Assembly (NCBI GenBank): GCA_022495005.1
Contig: JAGYXB010001608.1
Coordinates: 124,001-188,000, forward strand
Length of the DNA: 64,000 nucleotides
Source: Rhyacophila brunnea
Lineage: Eukaryota > Arthropoda > Insecta > Trichoptera > Rhyacophilidae
Reading direction: 5' to 3'
A model generated the notes under the pieces. The model searched no databases and had not been told where the DNA came from. It saw only the letters and a program-made list of their open reading frames with translations. Both the position numbers and the translations under genes were made by a program. Shown here in pieces: positions 36,430 to 49,986 of the stretch; position 1 is the first letter of the stretch; every line of letters begins with the position of its first letter.

Positions 36430-38980
36430 CATAAACAAAAGTCAACTTTCTTATTTACTTTATTTTATGGTTGGTTATATTTTATTATTAACACTGTTGG
36501 TATTATTAACCATTCTCAATAAGTTACATAATTGAGAGTGTTGGCCATAAGTGACGATTTGCATATTTTCCCTATCCTACAAAAAATACGTAACTTCGTC
36601 ACAGAATAACTCTTTCTGACATACATTTGTGACATTGATGACATTGTTAACAACATAACTCGAAAATAACACATTTTCGATAATATCTACTTATACCTGG
36701 ACAAGGGAATACAAAAATAATGCGAAGTGCGTTGCATTTTGACTGAGATTGAGTGTGGAAAAATACAGAATAAACTTAGTTATTTTACAGTTATCATAAA
36801 TATGCATTTAAGTTTGTCGCGTTAACGAAACACACATTCAATATTGATAATATTTGAGAACTTTCCAGAGGCTTTGTATTTCTTGGGTTTTATGGTCTGA
36901 CTATAATTAAGTCATAAAGCAAATCTCACTTAAAATTCTTACTCTATGTTGACTGGCTTCACACATTTATATTTATTAATATATTGTGGTACCCGAACGG
37001 AACGCAGATCAATATACATAACTGTACAAAGAACATTGAATAATGTGGAATAGAGTACATTTTTTCTTTATAATTTAAATAATTATAGTTTATTTAATAA
37101 CTTTTGTATACCACGGCTCAAGTTCTAATGATTCCTATGGGTGTGAGTAAGAAATAAGGCAAAGAATTGTGATATCTAAGAACGCTATGAGTTGTTTCAC
37201 CAACATAAATTTTGATTTTCGTGAAGGATACTCTGCATTCTACGGTTAAATATCGAAACACAAATATCTCTATACTGGAAGAATTTGGCATGAAAAAACG
37301 TTTCTCAGCCACCTGCAAGAGAGTTCTTCAATTCTTCAGTTACGTAGAATGAATAGAACCAAGCAATCTATAAAGAAAAATGATTGTTCGTAGCGTTGAA
37401 AGAAGAAGGTCACAGGGGCTGAAGCATCAAGAATGTGACTGAATTAAGAAAATCAGCGCATGGTTGCTTCAGATGGAAGAAGATTGTTGGTAATACCTAT
37501 AATTTCAGTGATCACCATCCTCAGTAATGAAATGAAGAAAGACTTACTAACATATTTATATTAACATCCTTCAGCAATCAAGCATAGGGTCATTAATTAC
37601 AGAATCGTCAACGTATACCATTTAGAACTAAAATGCGTATATAGATTTGGTAACATCGCTACAGGGTGAAGGAGGTTCAGCAATATTATGAAATCAATGT
37701 AAAGCGCAAATGTCATATTCGCGCTTAGTATCAGGACCACATGATCCAACTACACGTAGAGCCTCTTTGTTATCACATCTGTGACCATATACTGAGGTAT
37801 TCTCGTATGAAGGTGAGTGTTTCTAACGCGGTAAAACCATTGTACCTCTAAGATGCATCGATTGTCAAATATGAAAAGTGGAGTCCCTCGGGCTATGGTA
37901 GAATATTATATAATATATTTGACATTTTGTTCCTCATATAATAAAGGTTATTGAATGCAAACAATAAGAGTTTACAGCCAATTAAATGAATTACGCCATT
38001 CGCTATGTATGCATGCATATAATATACAGTAATTAATATAATTTATCTGTAAAGCCGATTTGATGAAGTTTCCTTTCCTAGCTTTTTAAATAAAATTACT
38101 ACTCGATGAATAATTGCTAAAATATCGCTAATTTATGTTTTTCAAAAATTCGTACATTTTTATTAAATAAAAAGTGACAGTTCTACATGTTACGTAATGT
38201 TCTCACCCAGCAGTAGATATACTTCCCTGGAGGATACTGATCATGCCCCCTTATAAAGGGGGGACTGATCGGTATCTGCGGATCGACCAGATACGCGAGT
38301 TTATTTCGCACTTCACAAATTTGATCTAATAGAAAAAAGTCGTCCGTGGCGCTATTTCACTTGAGAGATTTTAACATTTTATTCGTAAAACACGTCGTTT
38401 TGCAATGCAATTTTTGATTGTTGTGTGTCGATACTCGACAATCTCAAGAGGATTTATTAAAAATACAAAAAATCGTTAAAAATACACTAAATACCCTTAA
38501 TTTTACCTCTAACACCATTTGAAAAACGGATGGGGATGTGGGGGTCATGATGCTGATAATAAACGCAAATTACTTTATTCCTCAAATTCCAGTTGTGCAT
38601 ATATCTACTTAGTTGTGTGAGGCAGTCTGAAACTTGGAGAAAGTAATCATTTTGAAGGATTTATTTGACTCTCATAATATTTTATTGATGGTAATAAAGT
38701 CCACCCACTCATTAAACATTAATCATATTGGCATCATTAAAATAAAACGAATAATGTTTATTACACCTTACCTATTACGTACACGGTGCCGTAAAATCAG
38801 TTTTGAATTTTTGGTCTACATGACGTACCGAACGTGTGCTGGTCCGGCTGGTCCTAATAAATTATATAGACAGAATTTTGTTACATTTTAATTTAATAAA
38901 ATCTGTTACAATGATCAATAATTGATACATCATAATATAGGAGACGGTTTTAGTTTATTTCGCATTAGTTTTTAGCGTTC
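36430..38980. other. Intergenic downstream of gene 4; one strong hairpin at 38233-38276
   Basis: No supported gene. 37100-37520 is less AT-rich and may be old LINE sequence, but I cannot read a convincing frame. At 38233-38276 GATACTGATCATGCCCCCTT pairs with AAGGGGGGACTGATCGGTATC in part, giving an imperfect 20-bp stem with a 3-base loop. Confidence 0.35.
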
Positions 38981-39492
38981 ACAATTATTTTTACCACGTT
39001 TTTCTTAGCTCGTATTCTTGTTTGTCCAGTGGTTGTTTATCCAGTACAAATCTTTTTTTTTTTTCAAAGATTTTTAACTAACTTCCCGACTAACTAGACA
39101 TTTGAAACTTTTAGAATATATCAGAACACGATGCCAATGCATTCTTTTAATACTTTTAGCCATTTTTAAGTTTAGTAGAATTAAATTCATTTTCAGTTAA
39201 TTCTGTTTTGTATGAAAACTTATTTCGGAAGAAATCCGTAATCCAATCCACTATTATTGATTCCTAAGGGGGTGGTCCTAGCGACTAAATTATTAATATA
39301 TACGTGCGTTACTATGGAAATCAAAATGACATTTCAGTACTCTATATTTGTTTGTTGCAAAATACCAAAAAAAATAGACAATTGCCTTATTTGTCCTAAA
39401 TTATTAATACATAGAATTGTCAAGTTTATATGATTCAACAGAAAATTTAAAAACGTGGTATATAAAAAGTTCTTTTTATCTTGTAATTATTA
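38981..39492 (+). repeat. R1 dispersed repeat, copy 2 (uninterrupted)
   Basis: Same segment order as 11666-12394 without the SINE: 'ttaccacgtttttctta', 'cttgtttgtccagtggttg', 'ttagaatatatcagaacac', 'aattcattttcagttaattc', 'atatatacgtgcgttacta', 'aaaaacgtggtatataaaa'. Confidence 0.8.
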
Positions 39493-39986
39493 TTATTAAC
39501 ATTTATTAATGTTGCCATTGTCCGTATCTAAGGCAGTATTTCCCAGAATATTTTAGTGTGTCTCCCTTTCTTTCTTCTCCATACGATTTTTTTCTTCAGC
39601 TAGCTTGGATTCTTCAAGGAAATTTTTGTCCACAGCTGTAATACAAAATTTTAACTTAAAAAACAGTAAAAATGATAATATATACCTACCTCAGCCATTA
39701 TAATTTTAACGTTTTTCCCCTTTGTTTAATGTATTTTATTCGTATTTTAGTCGTCAAGATAATGTGCAATTAGAAATAACCACGAAATGTTTGTTAATCC
39801 ATGAAATATGTCTAAAACCATGGCAACAGCTCAAATATTCTATGGAAAACTTAATCCTAAGGATACTTCACTTTTTTGCCATTACATGGTGATTTGGCTC
39901 TTAAGTGTAATTGTAATCTATTTATAAAAATCATATTTTATTAAAATCACAATAACTCTCACGAAACCTACCCCATAATTTTACGT

Positions 39987-41231
39987 AGGGTTGCGCCAAG
40001 GGTGGATTCCGCTCAAGTACCAATCTAAAATGACCCCCACCCCTAATATTGAAAAAAATGGAAAAAAACAAAAAAAAATTTAAATCATTATTTTTTTCAT
40101 GTCAAAATATTTATAGTAAGTACTTATAACAAAAATTATATTGTCATTTTTATAACAACGTTCAATAACATTAGCGAAAAATAGGCTGTTTTACCGATTC
40201 ATCATAATAATGTTCCCTCAAATAGTATAGCTTAATGACTCGATTAATTGCTTGGTTATTATACAATTTACATGTGTGCAGAAACATTTTATGGGTCGTA
40301 TGCATGAGATTCCCAAATACTTTATAGGCTAAATACTGCTCATTTGTATGCATGAGTGCAAATGTAATCCGTTAGTTAGCGACGTCACGATGTGACGTCA
40401 TAATGTGTCATGGTGTCTATATAATGGCAAACTTATAAAATTTCATTCCCCGATCATAAATTTTAAATTTTGAAATTGTAAATGTGTGTGAAAGTGTGCT
40501 AACGGTAACATATAAATTTAATAATTATAAATGAATAATTATTATGAACTTTAAATAATTTATCTGTTATTTTATCACATTTATTTTATAATTCTACTGT
40601 ACGAAAGGATAAAGTATTCCCAGTAAACATTTCCATTTGGTGGCAATACATACAGTTATATTATGACTAACTTCACTCCAATCACTTCTATTATGAGATG
40701 TCAAAACGGAATAAGAATAAATGAATGAATGAAATGAATAAGCAGCACGACTAGAAACTGATTTTAAAGTTCGCAAATGTTTTACAGAGTCTACAAAATG
40801 AACGAGGGCCTCAAGAAAACGTTTGTTGTAATGAATGCATGTGACATTATTGAAAGTGACATATAAACCAGCCATTTTGAATGACGTGTGACATCAGATT
40901 GCTTACGTCACAAACAGTGCTATACGCTATAGCTTATAAAGAATTTCAGAATCTTATACACACGGCCCAATGCCTATAAGACACTGGACCGTTATTGAGA
41001 CTTCGAGAGAATGCTTTTCAGTATATTTTAATACAACTGTGATGCACGCCATTAGACATATTATTATGTAGGAGTTCTTGAAATAAAAACTAGGATTAAT
41101 ATAATTTTTCTATATTTAAATATATTTTTCGTTAATTAAAAAATGTATTTTCCATGTATTTTTCCGCCCCCTGAATTCTGCCGCTTGAGTGCTGCTCACC
41201 CCCAAAACACCCACTTGGTACATCCCTGTTT
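39987..41231. mobile_element. hAT-like element, about 1.24 kb
   Basis: The left end TAGGGTTGCGCCAAGGGTGG and the inverted right end CAGGGATGTACCAAGTGGGT are short imperfect terminal inverted repeats of hAT type, with 'ctcaagta' / inverted 'ctcaagcgg' also paired just inside. The flanks TTTTACG and TTTTGAG are only weakly alike. The inside is AT-rich; a 93-residue minus frame (40594-40875) begins MAGLYVTFNNV and is not recognised. Two CRE-like palindromes lie at 40381-40400. Confidence 0.5.
40378..40425 (+). promoter_or_regulatory. Paired CRE-like sites with a TATA-like box
   Basis: GACGTCAC at 40381..40388 and the full palindrome TGACGTCA at 40393..40400, followed by CTATATAA near 40420. This is the layout of a CREB/ATF-type promoter, but it is inside a hAT-like element and no downstream gene is visible. 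Confidence 0.3.
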
Positions 41232-43745
41232 TGAGGTCGTGGAGATCTGAGGTTTAGTTGAACATGGCTAGCTGGCTAAGGCAAACAATCATTAGTATGA
41301 GACGATATACAGTAAATGAGGTTTTATTTCGCTATTGTGCAGCTAACTTCAAGAATGTCCAAAATGTCAATACATACTCACTGTAAGGTGTTGGTGCATA
41401 AGGGCGTCTCCAGTTGTGAGAGTGAAATAAATAAATAAAATTTCATTAACATATTATGCAGTGTCTTGGAGCGGAAACGTTGATTTACCTACATTATGCA
41501 ATCAGTGTTATATATTTCTGTTCACCATGTATCGGTAAGTCACGCCGCGTTGTGTCAACCGCGAATTAGTCCAAAATAAAAGCGCTTCGAAAGTAGACTG
41601 AAATTTCCATAAGAATTAAATAAATATTCCGATTATTTTTATCTACTGCAACAGTTGCATAATACATTATTTGCTTTTAATATGTTATCTCCTAACACCG
41701 TGTTTATGGCATTAGCGTAGTTAACTTATCATGAGATCTGTCTACCGCCCCAGGGGTTGATTAAACTGGTCCAAAATTTTACGATTATATGATTGATAAA
41801 AACTATATAATATTGATATATCAATAATGCCCACTCAACTCAATCAAGAGAAAAAAATCTCTCTAATAAATCAATGTATTCGCTAACCCCCCCCCCCCCC
41901 TTTTTGATCGAGACTTAAAATATCCCAGTGGCAGTTTTTCTAGAAGGGTCTAAAATCTAAATAAAGCGTTCTCTTCGGCAAAATGTTTTTAAAATCTGAA
42001 ACAAACGCGTATTGAGTACAGTGTAAAACATCTTTGCAGCACAATTATATTGCTGTATTTTTGACACAACTCAGAAATGGTGTTAAATCACAGGCTAAAA
42101 TTCGTAAGTGGGCCTCCAAGCCTGTAATAAATTACAAAGTTAAATAAATACAACATATTCAACTTCTTTGTTCGAGTGTCATGACTAAGGTTTCAGACAC
42201 ACAGCATTGCAGTTTCATCGCTAAACGCCTATCTTACTTAATTCCAAATGTATCCGATTATAATCTCCAGTTGGTATTTGAGATTAAAACAATATTTGGA
42301 ATCAATTAAGACCTGCGTTTGCACATGCTGCAACTGCAGTGATATGTGCGTGATCCCTAAGGATCGTTATCCGGATGATTTGGCGGTCTGGTAGCCTTCT
42401 CCACGGCTTGACTCCATCTCTATCAGCATATAGCGGTACTCAGAGCCTGTGTAAATAGAAATACCGAGGTATTATTAATTTACAAGTAAATAGCACGAGT
42501 TTTTTTGCAGATTATACTCTTTTCTTCGGGCTATATGATCAAACAATTGGGAAATATGGCTAAAACAAATCGATGAAAGTCAAATATGTAGTTCACTAAT
42601 TTTGAAATCATTCATGTGTTTGGGCAAGCACTTATAAATGAAAAAAAAAGTTCTATTCATTATACACAAGAAAACTAACTAAGATTTTTCGTACAATGCA
42701 AAAAACAATACAAAAACTTTAGTAATAGGCACGTTCTTACATAAAAACACAGTCACCTCATTTCTCTTGGTTAATCATTGCTTGCTACGTCCTGCGCCAA
42801 ACCTACAGCACGCCACAGGACGAAAGAGAGTAAAAATCAATATGCAATATATAATTTAAAAACGACATGCATTGTATACAGGAGACTAAGGCCTCAACAA
42901 CATGAAACTGCATTGTCTCAATAAATAAAATACACAACATAAATCGCACTTAACATAAAAAAACTGCTTGTCACGAACAGCACTCTGCATATGCATTATT
43001 TAAACCTAAGAGCGTGTATTACACAAATGTCATACATTATCATTAAATCATATTTAAACTTACTTAGTCATTTTGATTGCATAAGTGACCGCTTGGATAT
43101 TCAATAAGCCACGGCTGTACTGCATGGTTAGAAAAAATGAGACCAAACAGTTTTTTCTCAATTTCTTTTGCCGGCAGTGCCTTGACATTGGTAGTTTTTT
43201 TTTTTAAGTGAAACTATGAAGAAATATTTAAACACATACTTATCTATCTGTACTAGTTTTTTAATAGTTATAATTTTAATTGATTTTTTAAATTCATGAA
43301 TTATAATCAATCAGTAAGAAATTTAATAATACTAAAATAAAACTACTCAAACGACATAATTATTGGTATTGGTTTTGCCTGCTTAAAGGGGTACTGTTAA
43401 CTGATAGTTGATAATTTAAAATACATTACCACTACCGATCGTTAATGCTCTTCTAAACCAGAGTACCTACCCTAATCAATACTCCCCCGTTTAACGCCTA
43501 TGGTAAGCCAAAAATCCGACTTTACATGAGAGCAATCTTAATTAAGACTTTGATCGGTTTTGTCACCAACTACTATACTATTTAAAATAGTTGAAACTTA
43601 GTAACGGAAGAACTCTAACTATGTAAATAACTCATTTCCATCATAACTTCCTTAACTCTCCCACTGGCTTAATATCCTGGTTATATTATGTATTTAAACA
43701 GCGCCCCTCATTCCCCCTCCTATCATTTTCTAGTAATCCCTTTAG
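41232..43745. other. Intergenic; a run of 14 C at 41887-41900
   Basis: AT-rich. No supported coding region; no repeat shared with the rest of the window that I noticed. Confidence 0.4.
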
Positions 43746-43977
43746 AGGCCATCCATGGACTAAAACCGTACTCGATTTAGATCCGTGTGCCATACTAAAC
43801 TTATGATTTTTGTTCATGAAAATATATTATCACTAAATTTGTAAGTGTACGTGTATGGTATAAACGGATACAATCAGATGCTTATAATATACTTTGTGGA
43901 AATATATTTCAGAAAAGATAAGCTTAGTATAAGCACACGGTTTGAAACCGCATACGGTTTCAGTCCATGGATGGCCT
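43746..43977. mobile_element. Foldback MITE, 232 bp
   Basis: Starts AGGCCATCCATGGACTAAAA and ends with the inverse (CAGTCCATGGATGGCCT). The imperfect arms run about 75 bp each, through 'ccgtgtgccatactaa' / inverted 'ccgtgtgcttatactaa' and as far as AATATATT. The loop is about 80 bp. No protein. Confidence 0.7.
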
Positions 43978-44760
43978 ATTAGTCATCTAATATCTTACAA
44001 GTATATATTATTATCTGATCTAGGAGGAGGCAAATTCTGATCTTGATTTAATTGTGTGGATTAAATACATACACACTGTATTCTTTTTTTTATATAACGA
44101 CTGCTATCGAAGAATTAACAGTTAACACAATCAAGCATTAATAAAATAATTTATTATGAATATACGACAGACATTTTTTTATAAAAATTTACATTGCTCA
44201 TCAAATAAAAATATGTGTATTTGTAGTTAATTTTTTTTAAATAAAACAAACCTACTCAAAGGAAATGGCTTTTCTACCAATCATACGGCATGACACTAAT
44301 ATGTCAAATTATATTACGATCAAAAAACCAAATAAAGTTTTTTTTTCTGATTCTGTTATATCTCAATGATAAATCGATAAAGATCTATAATGATTAATTA
44401 ACGGGTAATTAACCGATAAAATTATCCTGACGAATCAGTCAGTATCACGTCAACATTTCAATTCCTGTTGACTTAATAATGGTTTATCAAAAATATTTTT
44501 ACGACAGTTAATAAACCAATAAAATAAAAAAGCAGTTAAACTGATACTAATAACTTATTTTAATTTATTAATGAGATTATTCCCATGGTAACCATATAAA
44601 AATAGACACAATTTGACAAAAAAAAACTAGGCAATGAAATAATTAATAAATGCGTACAAAATTGACGTCACAAAAAGATTCAGTAGCTTATTCAAAAGAA
44701 TTACTTATTAGTTTCTCACTGCGATATGGATTAATAAGTTGTAATGGGGAATGACATAGT
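43978..44760. other. Intergenic, AT-rich; nothing recognised
   Basis: Poly(T)/poly(A) runs only. Confidence 0.4.
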
Positions 44761-45245
44761 AATAATTACAAGATAAAAAGAACTTTTTAAATACAGCGTT
44801 TTTAAATTTTCCGTTGAATTATTATGCTCAATATGCTCAAACTTGTACTTGATATGAAGTAAAAAAAAACAAACAAACAAATATACAATACTGAAATGTC
44901 ATTTTGACATTTTATTTTGATTTCCATAGTAACGCACGTATATATTAATAATTTGGTTGCTAGGACCACCCACTTAACAACCAATAATAGTGGATTGGAT
45001 TACAAATTTCTTCCGAAATAACTTTTCATACAAAACAGAATTAACTGAAAATGAATTCAATTCTACTTAAAGATGGCTAAAAAGTATTAAAAGAATGCAT
45101 TGGCATCGTGTTTTGATATATTCTAAAAGTTTCAAATGTCTAGCTAGTCGGGAAGTTAGTTAAAAATCGATTGCAAGATTTGTACTGGACAAACAACCAC
45201 CGGACAAACAAGAATACGGGCTAATAAAAACGTTGTAAAAATAAT
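44761..45245 (-). repeat. R1 dispersed repeat, copy 3 (inverted)
   Basis: Reverse complement of 38981-39492: 'aataattacaagataaaaag' at the left, 'tagtaacgcacgtatatatt', 'gaattaactgaaaatgaatt', 'gacaaacaaccaccggacaaac' at the right. Uninterrupted by a SINE. Confidence 0.8.
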
Positions 45246-47498
45246 AATATATTATAGTTTCTTAACCACTTTGTTTCACTACAAATATCGCTTAGTTTTT
45301 TTAATAATTTAACTTCACAGTTAATGAAATAAATTACACCCGTAGATTTGTTAATCGATTCCCAAATAATACACGAACCATGGATTAAATGAACACTATT
45401 TATAATGCCGGAAGAGCTACCAGGAAGACAATATGAGCTATACATAATCCAACGGCCGATTGCTGAATTGCGCCATGCAAGATTTGATATTCGACCGAAA
45501 GAATTGGAGAATTCTAAACTTCTGCGGAGGGTCGCGAAATATATTATTATATTATATATATATATATATTATATATATTTGTTTATACATATATTGTAAT
45601 AATTAACGCCAAAAAAATAAAGCTTTTGAAAACTAAAATACATAATTTATTTTGCGGTATGGTGGACTCTATAGTGAATACAATTTGTGATGAAGGCTAA
45701 AGGCCAAATTACACGGGAAGATTTTTATGCAGACTGTGGAATGTCACTTTAAATCGTTTGCTGTATGCCGGTGTAATTTGAGCTTTAGGCCAGCAAAGGG
45801 TTGTAGAAACAAGAACGATCATAATATGGAGACATTTACAGTGAATGCGACTGATTTCTTGCAAATCGATGCAAAATCTTGTATGGGATTCATCCTTATT
45901 ATAATATAATAATTATTACATACGTATGTGGATTTATTAGTCTGCGTTTCGGAGATATAATCAACACGTTGCAACCATTATTTCTAGCTTTTCCTAAAGA
46001 TTGTAAAAAAAATACATCAAATATATGGAATGATGAGGTGATGGAAGATAAAAGGTCGTTGTGGCTTGTACGTTGAGAGGGGAAAGTTTATTTGTCGATA
46101 CAAGAATACAATAAATACAATAATAATTTAATAAAGATGACAGCGTGAGATTATAATCGCGGGTAATGATGTACTGGTGAGATCGATGTGATCAAAAGAT
46201 TAAGTATATTAATGAATTGAGAGACTTGATTCGAGTGGAATGACGGTTGACTATGTCGAGTGAAGGACTCGTGATAATTGTAGTGCGGTTCGTGACGGAC
46301 TCGACGACTGAGTGTGGATTCATGCATTGTCTTTTCAATTTATACAAATTCAGTACATATTATTACAAGAGATATTGTCTCAATTAACATATCATAACAG
46401 ACCTTACTGATCTAGTTATGATTGAGAAAATGTTGACGATTTTTTATTATTATCGCTTTATTGTTTTGTTTTGACAACAAAACATACATATTAAAGTGTG
46501 TCACTCATTTAATGGTGAGTGGTATGATTGCTACAGATATTACAAATATGTATAATGATGGTCTCTCGTCAGTAGATTTTTTTTTTATACCTATCATACG
46601 TATTTATATCAATTCAATTTTGGAATTTAACGAATGATTAATTACATCTTGCCATGATTATCAACTCGAGTATTGAAGATATTGTTTGGCTGTAAGTTAC
46701 AGAATCAAATGGTCCTTGTTATTTTTATACTAATACTACGAGTATAAGCACCTTCTGTAATTCATAATAATAGTCATTGTAATATTGTATTCCCATTGGC
46801 AGCATATTGAGTTTATTTCTAATCATTTAAACCGATTTATAATTTGTACCTCTACAGTGGTTCCACTAACCACGCATTGACAAAATGCATGTACTTAACT
46901 AAGGTAATAATATAAAATTTAGGTCAATATTTGCATTCAAAGACCATATATATTAATTTTATGTTTGTTTTAAAAAATAATGTTCACCGATTTCGTAATT
47001 ATTTTTTAAGAAATTACCGCCGCACGAGGCATTTCTAAATTACTTAAAGACGTATTCGTAATTTTGCTTCTAGATTTCAGGTAGTTGTATGAAATTCATG
47101 TCAGGTTCGAAATTCGGTTCAATTATTGAGTCATGCAGCGAACTTCAGCATAATCCACGCGAGGATAACAACTTTGTCGCCATGTCAACCTCAGAAAGAA
47201 TATAATTTATGAATCATTTCAACTGTGTTGATCGCTACATGTCCATATTACACACACAGTTACTAATTGTTAAGTATTAAATTTAATTAATGAACATCAA
47301 TTTAAACACATTTTTGCATTTACATATATTGGAAATTTATCAATTCTAGATAACATAATTTGATAACATTAAATTTATCACTGACAGTTTGTTTGAAATG
47401 GGTTACATACCTATTATATATTTTTGCTTGCGTTTAAAATGATTATAGCTAATATTTTATGACTTTATATGTAATTGATAAAATTGATAAATATAAAC
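45246..47498. other. Intergenic; unrecognised short frames and a TA microsatellite
   Basis: A frame from 45405 reads MPEELPGRQYELYIIQRPIA and on to SKLLRR before low-complexity TA repeats (about 45540-45580). It has normal-looking amino-acid use but no motif I know, and could be a broken exon. 45660-46080 has further frames without recognisable content. The rest is AT-rich. Confidence 0.3.
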
Positions 47499-47721
47499 AC
47501 CCACGATGGCCTCGCGGCTAAAGCGTCGTGGGTCCCAGGTTCGAATCCTGGGACTGGCAAATACACATAGGTATTATTTTTCAATTTGCGTTTGAGTCAG
47601 GGTATGGACTTAATAAGTTTAGCAAGTGGCTGACATATATTTCTCGTAAAAAAAATCTGTTAATACAAACCTCCACTCTATGGAGGCCCATATGATCTTA
47701 TGAGGATCGAACATGGTCGGA
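47499..47721 (+). mobile_element. tRNA-derived SINE, family A, copy 5
   Basis: Head 'acccacgatggcctcgcggct' with a perfect B box GGTTCGAATCC at 47538..47548; about 15 bases between the A and B boxes are deleted relative to the 62801 copy. Then 'ttttcaatttgcgtttgagtc', 'agcaagtggctgaca', 'ggaggcccatatgatc', 'aggatcgaacatggtcgg'. Confidence 0.85.
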
Positions 47722-47834
47722 TAAATATTAAACATACTTAAATAGTACTATATACTATTACATAGTATGTCGGAGGTGGTACACGCAAGGCGAACCATGT
47801 ACACATCCCTAATGGCAAAAGGATACATGTGCAT

Positions 47835-48085
47835 CTATTCTATACACAAGACTGCTATCGGCGTTTATCGAGGGTAATTCATCATATGTTTGTATTGAAG
47901 TAAACAGTCAAGACTGTCTATCTTGTTCTATAATTTAGCATAGTCAAGAAAGGTACTGTTAAAACATAGTACCTGTTATAACAATTGCAACTAATTTATT
48001 GTAAAAATTATAATACTAATAATGACTACCCTCGATAGCCGCCGATAGCGGCTGATAGCAGTCTTGTGTATAGAATAGATGCACT
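47835..48085. repeat. Inverted repeat, arms about 50 bp
   Basis: 'gtgcatctattctatacaca' and 'agactgctatcgg...gagggtaat' on the left occur inverted at about 48023-48085 ('taccctcgatagcc', 'gatagcagtcttgtg', 'tatagaatagatgcac'). The right arm has an additional 'ccgatagcgg' stretch. Loop about 150 bp. Ends not resolved further. Confidence 0.6.
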
Positions 48086-49978
48086 GGACAGCCGAGGATG
48101 GAGTACCTAATAGTTGCCTCCTAATCAACCAGCTTCGCATCACACTCGGTCTTAATTTAATCAAGCGTATCACGAGGCTTACGTTTGTATGTAAGCATCA
48201 GCAGTTATTTGAGATATTTTGAAGATGCATGGAAAGTATAATTGGGAAGTGGCGGCACTGGAAAGTCCAGGATGAAGAAAGTGTCCACTTAAACAAGTCA
48301 AGGGTTGCAGAACCATGGCTGATAATAGTATAGTATAATAGCACACATTCTTGAGCGACTGACGTCATTCCTGGTCTCAATTACGTATCATACTCCCTCT
48401 TCCGTATCGTCACCGGCATTGACATATCTAAAATAGTTTGTAATAGTTTCAATTTCGCGAACCGATCTTGTCTGTTATGAAACTCATAAGTACTGCAAAA
48501 AACGTAGCTCTACATAAAAAAAAACACGACCAGCCACTGATTTTAAGCTTCATATTTATTTGAAAGCGGCCGCATTACTAACTAGGCTAACATGGCTGGA
48601 TCAACATAATTATTAAAGTATAAATATTTTGTTAATTCAGTCGTTAAGCTTAAAATTGTTATCGCTCAACTTATGGAATTGGATACCAATTGTGGCTTTA
48701 AATGAAAATTTCACGGTCAATCACACGATACAAGGAAAACCTTCTTTAGGCTCGACGAAATAAATTGATTACGGATGAACAAAAAGCACAGGGCTGACAC
48801 TGAGATTCGAGGTATGGTACGTTTGGCTTAGATTATGGACTTTGTAGAATAAGTAAAATACTTTGTCAACCATAACAATATTTACGACAGTAATAATACA
48901 TACGTCCTTTAATGTAGTGCTTTTCCGTAAGAAAAATATGGGTATACATACTGTGTTTTATAACAAGGAGTGACGTAGTAATATGTGCATTAGTCATGAT
49001 GATAAATACTGATGTACTTCTACTCACGGACAATGGAGATTTGGGAGACGAAGCTATTTGGTCTACAGAGTTGCAGATATAGAATCACTAAGCGAATAGC
49101 TAACATTCAATTCTTGTAAAACGGTTTGAGTAGCACATATGGTTCATTTTGGAGAAAAAATGTTATTTACACTGAAATTAATGGCCCCACTAAACAACAC
49201 TCGCCCCGCACCACACCAGGTCTTAATCGGGCGTATCATGGAACTCCACATTTCATGTGAAGCATAATTTTGTTATGACTGGGAATGTGTCGGGAGCAGT
49301 TACCCAAGACATAGGTCGCCATGCAATCAAATGTGCTGCGACTGAATTTACATACCCATGAGAAAAAAGAGCACGTAAAGGCAAAATTGTAGTAAGTAAC
49401 AAAAACTAATACAAAACTGCCGAACAATCTAGGTGAAGAGATCTTGCAGTTTGCAGATGACGCTGCAAAATTTCTAAATGAAACAAAACTGGCCTTTGTG
49501 ATAACCAGGTACGGACGGTCCGATGAACCCAATAGTTGGCTGAACCAACTTGAGCAGCTCTCCCCTCCCCGTCCATATTTTAGAACATCTCCAGAGGATG
49601 TTGTTGGCATCCTGTTTTTTTCCCACCACATGGACATTTAGAACGTGTAACAAGACAAAGCTCATAGAAAAGCTCAAAGCGGCTATCTCCATTCGCCATT
49701 TAATATTGAAAAAAAAAATATGCCTACCATAAGCTTAACGCTTATGAAACATTTTTTTTATGAAAATAATAAACAATATGGCCATTCAAAATTCTGTTAT
49801 TGTTAGTGTTTTAACTATCATAAGACATTGTATTTAAAAATATTTGTATATCTGGATGATATATCACCTCTTTCCACATTAATACTTAGTTTACTTGTGT
49901 GTGTTTCATTATTTACCTATTGAATATCCTGTTAACTTAATAATAAGTAACTCACCATGTACATAATACAATAAATTA
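48086..49978. other. Intergenic; two related gene-like fragments at about 48130-48210 and 49205-49640
   Basis: 'cacactcggtcttaat...gcgtatcacg' (48133) and 'cacaccaggtcttaatcggg' with 'gcgtatcatgg' (49212) are diverged copies of one sequence. The second leads into a GC-richer stretch with frames on both strands: plus 49444-49641 (LQFADDAAKFLNETKLAFVI and on to FFSHHMDI) and minus 49236-49637 (133 aa). I recognise neither and cannot say which strand, if any, is coding. Confidence 0.3.
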
Positions 49979-49986
49979 AATCTTTC

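Noticed and set aside
47499..47575. Possible tRNA gene
   Set aside because: A and B boxes are present but the head lacks a proper cloverleaf and is followed by the constant SINE body seen in many copies.
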